Source of the DNA: JBGTHB01 sp041746415
GTDB taxonomy: Bacteria; Pseudomonadota; Gammaproteobacteria; Coxiellales; Coxiellaceae
Direction: 5' to 3'
NCBI GenBank assembly: GCA_041746415.1
Contig: JBGTHB010000137.1
Span: forward strand, 1-8,235
DNA: 8,235 nucleotides
Shown here one piece after another: positions 1 through 6,400 of this stretch. Under the pieces are notes generated by a model. That model was not told where the DNA came from. It did no database searches and saw nothing but the letters and a program-made list of their open reading frames with translations. The number at the start of each line of letters is the position of its first letter. The first letter of the stretch is position 1. The position numbers and the translations under genes were made by a program.

Positions 1-400
1 CGGATACCCATGTTCGATGAAGCCATGAACTCGAATTATCCATCGCCGGCATGACACCACCACCCAACACCGCATTATCCGTACTTTGCATACTCTGATC
101 ATACGCATCTCCAAACCAATCCGGAACTCCCGTATCAGCAGCACCTACTTTTACCGCTTGATTGGAACTGTTTGGTTGACGATTATCAGGTGTGGTTACC
201 GCACGATGATAATCTCTGCCGCCATAATTGCTAGGATCATGCGGTGAATCATCTCGACTGTCCCACTGACAATATCCGCTTGGTGCTCGACTTATGCCGC
301 GTGCGTCGTTTTGCGCCGCAAAATAACGCTCCGAAGGAAGCGTGGTTCTTGGTGCAGGTAAGTATGCAGCCGGTGGCGGCAATAAATTATTTTCAAATGC
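1..400 (-). other. Pro/Ser/Asp-rich C-terminal linker, running off the window
   Basis: The fragment ends in low-complexity, probably disordered sequence. A Pro-rich run (NNLLPPPAAYLPAPRTTLP, about 385-327) is followed by Asp/Ser/Asn-rich sequence (DSRDDSPHDPSNYGGRD, PDNRQPNSSNQAVK). A slightly more ordered acidic-aromatic stretch comes last (GVPDWFGDAYDQSMQ). The frame is still open at position 2, so more protein follows. A linker of this kind between a pre-toxin region and the window edge suggests the effector domain begins at or just beyond the edge. No toxin family can be assigned from what is visible. Confidence 0.6.
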
Positions 401-3400
401 GGAAAAGCGATCCAGTGCTGTGGCAGCAACACCGCCTATCCTTTGTCCGAGAACTGAACTCGCCGTCTCTTCCGCCATGAATTCAATATTAAAATCCGTT
501 CCCATAATCGCTGTATTAATCACGCTATTCACAAATGCCGTATTTAAATCTTCCATCGCACTTTTAAATTGCGTATCCACATTACCAAATGATTGGCTAA
601 TACCCGCATCCGCTACACCTGCTGCTGCGGCGTCTAACATGGAGCGAACATCAAATTGATCTTGCAACCCTAACGCCATATACGACAATTGTTCTCCCGC
701 ATTAATAGAGGCGTTAATTGCAATCAATTGAGCGACCTTTTCACTCAGCTCCGCACCACTTGCCACTCCTTTAAATGAAGCAAAGTCTTTAAATTCAGAG
801 ATATTATACAAACCGGCTGAAAGTGCGGTTGCAATTAAATCTTCGGTTGAGAAATGATCCAAACCACCTACGCCAATTGCCATACCTTGCATTGCGGCAT
901 CAATCGCTGCACCGGCAATGGCATCTGCAATAAACGCTTCGGTTCCTAATCCCGCCAACGTTGCTACATCCATATGCAAAATAAAGGCCGCTAAATGCGG
1001 CGCCAATATCACCGCCACCACACTAATGATTACCATGATGATGGCTTGCAAACAATGGTGTTTTCGATGTGGCTGCGCAAATTGCAATTGCGGATAGATC
1101 GGCCCAATAATCGCCGCAATAATTTGATCTGCCGGTGTGCGTGTCGCTCCTGTTAATTGAAATGGTACATAGGGCGGAATTTTTAATTGATCATTTACTT
1201 GCGGCGTTTGGTCCTTTGAAAGATAACCATTGTAAATCGCTAATGTTGTCGCGTATAACGCGCTCGTCATTTGATTCGCCGCAATGGATGTAAACGTATC
1301 ACCCGGTTGTACACAATACGTTTGTGTGGATGGTGCGTAATTTTTTGCATTAATCGCTCTTACCGGTGATTCATCATCAAAATGACCACCTGATGGAATC
1401 GATCTTTGTGCAATGCCTTCAAACGCAGCGAACAATGCATTCGCGGATGCCGGTCTGGGTAACGGTGGCCGCGCTTGTGTGGCATTACTTTCTAAAGCCA
1501 CCAGCGAGCCATCTTTACCAACCGCTAACACACCACTTTGAATTTGAGTAGTGGTTTGTGTTACACTCCAGGTTTCTTCTTTGGATTCATCTGCTTCTTC
1601 AAGCTGCTCATTAACCACAACAATCTCAGCTCGATCACGCATTGCTTGAGTAGGACTGGTATCGGTGGTGTAGTTTGTTAATAATCGCCCAGTAGGCGTA
1701 TAAAAAACACGGGCTGTCTGTTGTATTGCAATCTGATAAAACCAAAAATTGTCAGCTAAGGACACTTTTGATTTTTCCAGTATCAAGCCATCGGGCGTGA
1801 CTAGAAATAAAATTGTGGGCGGCTCGTGTCCTTGAGAGGCGTATTGATTCGAACCAATTAGGGCATTGAAATTTGCGTTGGCATCACGACACAAAGTAGA
1901 CTGCGTAAATTCAGAGCCATTGGCATCGTTTGTTTTGCCAGAAATATGAAATGGCATTGGCGCATTAAAATTTACAAAACCATAAGTGAATTCATAACTG
2001 ACATTTTGTGTATGGTCCGTGGTGTTTTGTGAGCTCACTGCACCTGTAGGTGCATGCAAAATAGTTGTATCCAATTGCAAACCAAAATCACCATCGGGTT
2101 GATTACTATTTTTGTGCAGTTGTTGTTGCGAAATGGCCCAATTATTTGCATTTGACACTTCACGATGACGTGTTACAGCAGAAGCATTCGTTACATCAAC
2201 CAAAGACACTTGCCCACCAGCTGCAGCAGTATGATACGTTGCTGAGTCGGCTGGTGCTGGACGATCAATTGCTTTCACTTCGCCCGAAGCCCAGTAACTA
2301 ATTTCATCTGTGGCACGCGTACCATCTGCACGAATAGTGGTTTGTGATGCACGCTGATTATTTCGGGTGGTTAACTCCACACCCTGGTTACTGGTAGCCA
2401 CAATAGTACCATTTTGTAATTCCCCTTCTAAAACTCGAGGTCGACCCACGCTGTCAACACTAGTCCAAAGCATACGAGCTGGTTGTCCATCTAATGCATA
2501 TTGCTGCAATATTTCATTGCCATTTTCATCTAAACCGAACAACGCAACCAAACCACTGTCATAAGCCGCCGTGAGCCGGTACTTCGCATCCAACACGGCA
2601 TGCGCCTCACGCAATACTGTACCATCCGTTTTTTTAGCCAAAGTCATCAAAGTATGTTGCTCTGCGTTATAGCCATACTGCACAACTTGCTGCATCGCAT
2701 TATCGACTACTGTCGACAACACACCGCCCACCCAAGTAAACGTTAAATCCTGCCCTGGGTTCTGTTGTAAAATGACCAACGGAATCTCACCAAATGCTGT
2801 ATACCAGGAGAGTCTCCACCTCCGCGTAGGATTAACAATCGCGTGCGTACCATGATCGCCACCAGCAGAAACAGCGCGTGTGCGACGCATAACAAAATCA
2901 AAACTATACTGGTAATTTGCCCCACTACGATCAGTGTGGCTTCCTGCTATACCAAAATAACCAAATTTAGCGTCAGGTGCCCATGTCATCACAACGCCAT
3001 CCGCATCTTGTTGCCAAATTAATAATTCTGACCGGGCGTAATGTCGTTGTGTAATTTGACCAAGCGCTAAAAAAGTGGCGGTGTTATTACCAAATGGATC
3101 AAGGTTATAAAATGTTGGATTATTCGCCGGATCAATTTCTCGATTACGTCGTGATTGTTCGTCGTAACCAAATTGTGATACTAAAGGCTGACCACCATTT
3201 ACCTCAGGGTCATCATTCGGAATAGTTTGCTTAATCACATTATTTTCATTGTCTTGTTCAACCACAATGGAGTTGCCAGACATGTCAGTACGTGTTGCAG
3301 GTTGATCAAATCCATCATATAAAATATCTGCGTCATAACTGCCATCAGGTAATACTTTACGCGTAGCTTGACTTGCTTCATTACGCACGATTGCCGTTAC

Positions 3401-6400
3401 ACCACCTTTTGGATCCGTCGTTGCAATTTTTTTATTCATCACATCGTGTGCGAATTGTGTTTGCAAGGGCACAGCAGCTTGAACGGTGCCATCTTCTTTT
3501 TGCACGTCAACCGGTGGCGATGTTTCCTTGATAAGATCGTCATTATCGTTGTACTCACGATGGGTGCTATTCTCTTCTGCGTCTGTCACTATGATTGGAC
3601 GCGGCGGCAAAACATCGTATTCGTATAGACGCGAACGCCCTTGTCCTGCTTGCTCAGAAGGAGCTTGCGCTGGATTATTGCTTGGGTAAATCAACTCACC
3701 TTTTGCCGCGACAATACTGGAACTTAAATTTAATTCCTCGATTTCAATTGGATAAATACCTGGATCAAAAGCGGAAACATCCACCACAACGCCTTTAGCC
3801 GTAACACCACTTGTTCTAGTGGCAAGCCAACTAGCAGCCGCATTTTGACTGACATCAAAATATTTAACTGGGTATCCATCTATATGCGTTGGATCAACGT
3901 TAGCAATTGGTGTGATGTACACCACATCACACGGCGCAAAATAATATGTTTTTACACCGTCATCACTTTGACGGGGCAGCACATGAAAATCTTCATCTTG
4001 TGCCGCTGCAAAACCACGTTCGTGCGCACGTGAAACCACTAATTTTTTACGAAATAAATTAGATGATTGTCTATATTCCAGCATGGCACGTGAGCGCGTA
4101 TCTGGGCTTGGTGGCATAGACTGGTAAAGTAATACATATTCGGTGTCGCTTAAAATCAAACTCAGTGAAATAGCTTGTATGCTCGCTACTGTAGTCTCAA
4201 ACTGAATATTAGGCGCTATTTCATTGCCATCAGTATCGCTAACCAATATTTCTAATGCAGCGGGTGAAATTTCATTAAGATAAATGTGCTTATTTCCGCT
4301 GTCATCTGTATATTGAATTTCAACCTCAACACTTTTACTTTGAAACGCTTGCGGCAAAGTGCGCCAAATATCTAATTCAGCTTGCTGACCCAATACCATT
4401 AATTGTACTTGTGCCGAAATTTCACGTGACAATGGCTGCGGTGATGGAATTTCTGTAAACAGGGTAACCGGCAAACTTAATGGCGCATCCTGTTGACCTG
4501 CGGCGGAAAGGGGTTTTATGCGATAAACACCGGATGCAATTGCATGGCCCAACGTATTCACAAACAAATTTTGAGTTGCTGGATCAGTTTGCAGCGGCAA
4601 TTGCGCCACGACTTCATCCCCTTGATACAACTCAACAGCAGTTACTCCAGCTATATTACCAGTCAACCACAACACATGTTCTTGTTTAACATAAGCGACA
4701 CAATTCACACTCACGCCTGGTGCACTTGTAATGATTTGTGTTGTGCCCTCAGTGAAAAAAAGTTCCTGAGCTGATGGATTACCTGTACGTGGATCAATTA
4801 AAAAATAGTGAATTTCATAATTGTAAACGTCTGATGGTAACGAACTGACGTCTATCGTCCAAAAACTATCACCTTTAGCAATGGGATATTCTGTTTTAGC
4901 AGCATTGCCCACACCCATGGAAAACACCGGCACTGTACTACCACGCTGCATAGCAGGCCAAGAAAGTTTGCCATTGCTGAATCCCACTTGCAGAATAATA
5001 TTACTCGGAGCTGTATTCACACCTGGATTAAATTCCGGCAAGCCTTCTTGTAACACTCGGCCATCCGGTGAGCGCAAATACTCTTTTTTCTCCACATTCG
5101 TATAAAGCGCTGTTAACAACGCATCAATATTGGCAGGATCACTAATAGCACTTAAATCTGTTTGCGCCGCTTGCAACACAAGCGTAGGCTTTCCATCTAA
5201 TCGGCCTAATGTTATGGTTGCTGGTCCTTGCGCATTCGTATTCCAATCGCGTCCACTACCATCAATATGATGATAAACATCCGTAGCGGATTCATCTGCA
5301 CCTTCACCAATAACATCACCAAAACCAGGATTTCGCTTGAGGTATGTTGCTTGTAATTCTACTGCATCGCGTACTGTGGATTTTTTCGTTATTCGATCCG
5401 CTACGTCATGGGTAGTACGTTTTTCATCAATATGTTCTTGAGGTTCTAATGCATCAGGTGGTGTTGGTGCATTAGGAATTTTTGAATTAGTTTGCTTAAC
5501 GTATTCACGTGCTACTTTTTTCCCTGCTGTGTGCGTCACACCGGTCACCACTGAATTAGCATTCTGACGATAACCAATTTTGCCGCGCTTGTCGAAAACA
5601 CTGAGCCGTGTTTGATCTTTAGCATCGGGTTTTAACGGCGTTGGCACATCTGGTTTTGTAGGATCAAACTCCGCGGCACCGTATTTAAAACGAATTTGTG
5701 CCGTTTGTTGGCCATGAGCATTAACACCCATTGTGGTCAGCGGTGTAATTATCACCTTTTGACTATTTGGACCTATCGCCGTTCTTGGCACTAGCGTTTT
5801 GGCAATCGCATCACCGCGCAAATTACGGAAAGTGATTTCAGAAGCACGATTTGGAAACGTATGTATTGTTAATTGTTCGGTGGGCGAATAACCAAATACC
5901 TCAATTAAATCCACTTGTGCCGTTTGTAGCGACAGTTGTTTCGTTACCGGATCCAATACTATTGTTGAACGAGTACGGTTAGGTTTGATTTGTTGCCATA
6001 ATTTTTTCCGAACATCATAGATCATGCGCGTTTGACGATCTTTAGCTGAACTTACCAGCAGCGCATCTACTTCTTGCAAACTTGCTGTTAGCGCAGGTGG
6101 TGCTTCTAATGCGGTATTATACTGCACGTGGTCACTCGGCATTTGCCAAGCATTACTTTTAATCCGCTCCATTTTAAAATAAATTTGACCACCTTGTTTT
6201 AGCTGAATTTTGACTGCACCTGCAGCATACTTGCCGTTGCGATCATACCAACAATATTTTGCAGACCAGGACGGCTGCATTGTGCCTACCGCAGGATAAA
6301 GCAATACTTGCATTAACCGTGACTGGCGAAAAGAATCATATTCGGTTGTTGTGGTTGGGTTACCAAAAAATACTTGTGACGAGCCCATCAAGTGACAGGG

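Noticed and set aside
244..659. Plus-strand ORFs of 78 and 105 codons at 244-480 and 342-659
   Set aside because: They lie antisense to the continuous minus-strand frame, have no recognisable protein character, and overlap the well-formed pre-toxin-like region.
2040..2053. Inverted repeat gcacct-gt-aggtgc, possible hairpin
   Set aside because: A 6-bp stem with a 2-nt loop in mid-gene, encoding HAPTG. It has no T-tract and no gene boundary nearby, so it is not a terminator.
2743..2925. Minus-strand 60-codon hydrophobic ORF
   Set aside because: It is an alternative frame of the same strand inside the second YD block. The main frame encodes coherent YD-type sequence here (YSFDFVMRRTRAVSAGG, WYTAFGEIPLVILQQN).
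3368..3798. Overlapping plus-strand ORFs of 67-86 codons in several frames
   Set aside because: They are mutually overlapping and antisense to clear YD repeats (YEYD, REYNDNDD). Their Cys- and His-rich composition is what reverse-strand reading of the coding frame produces.
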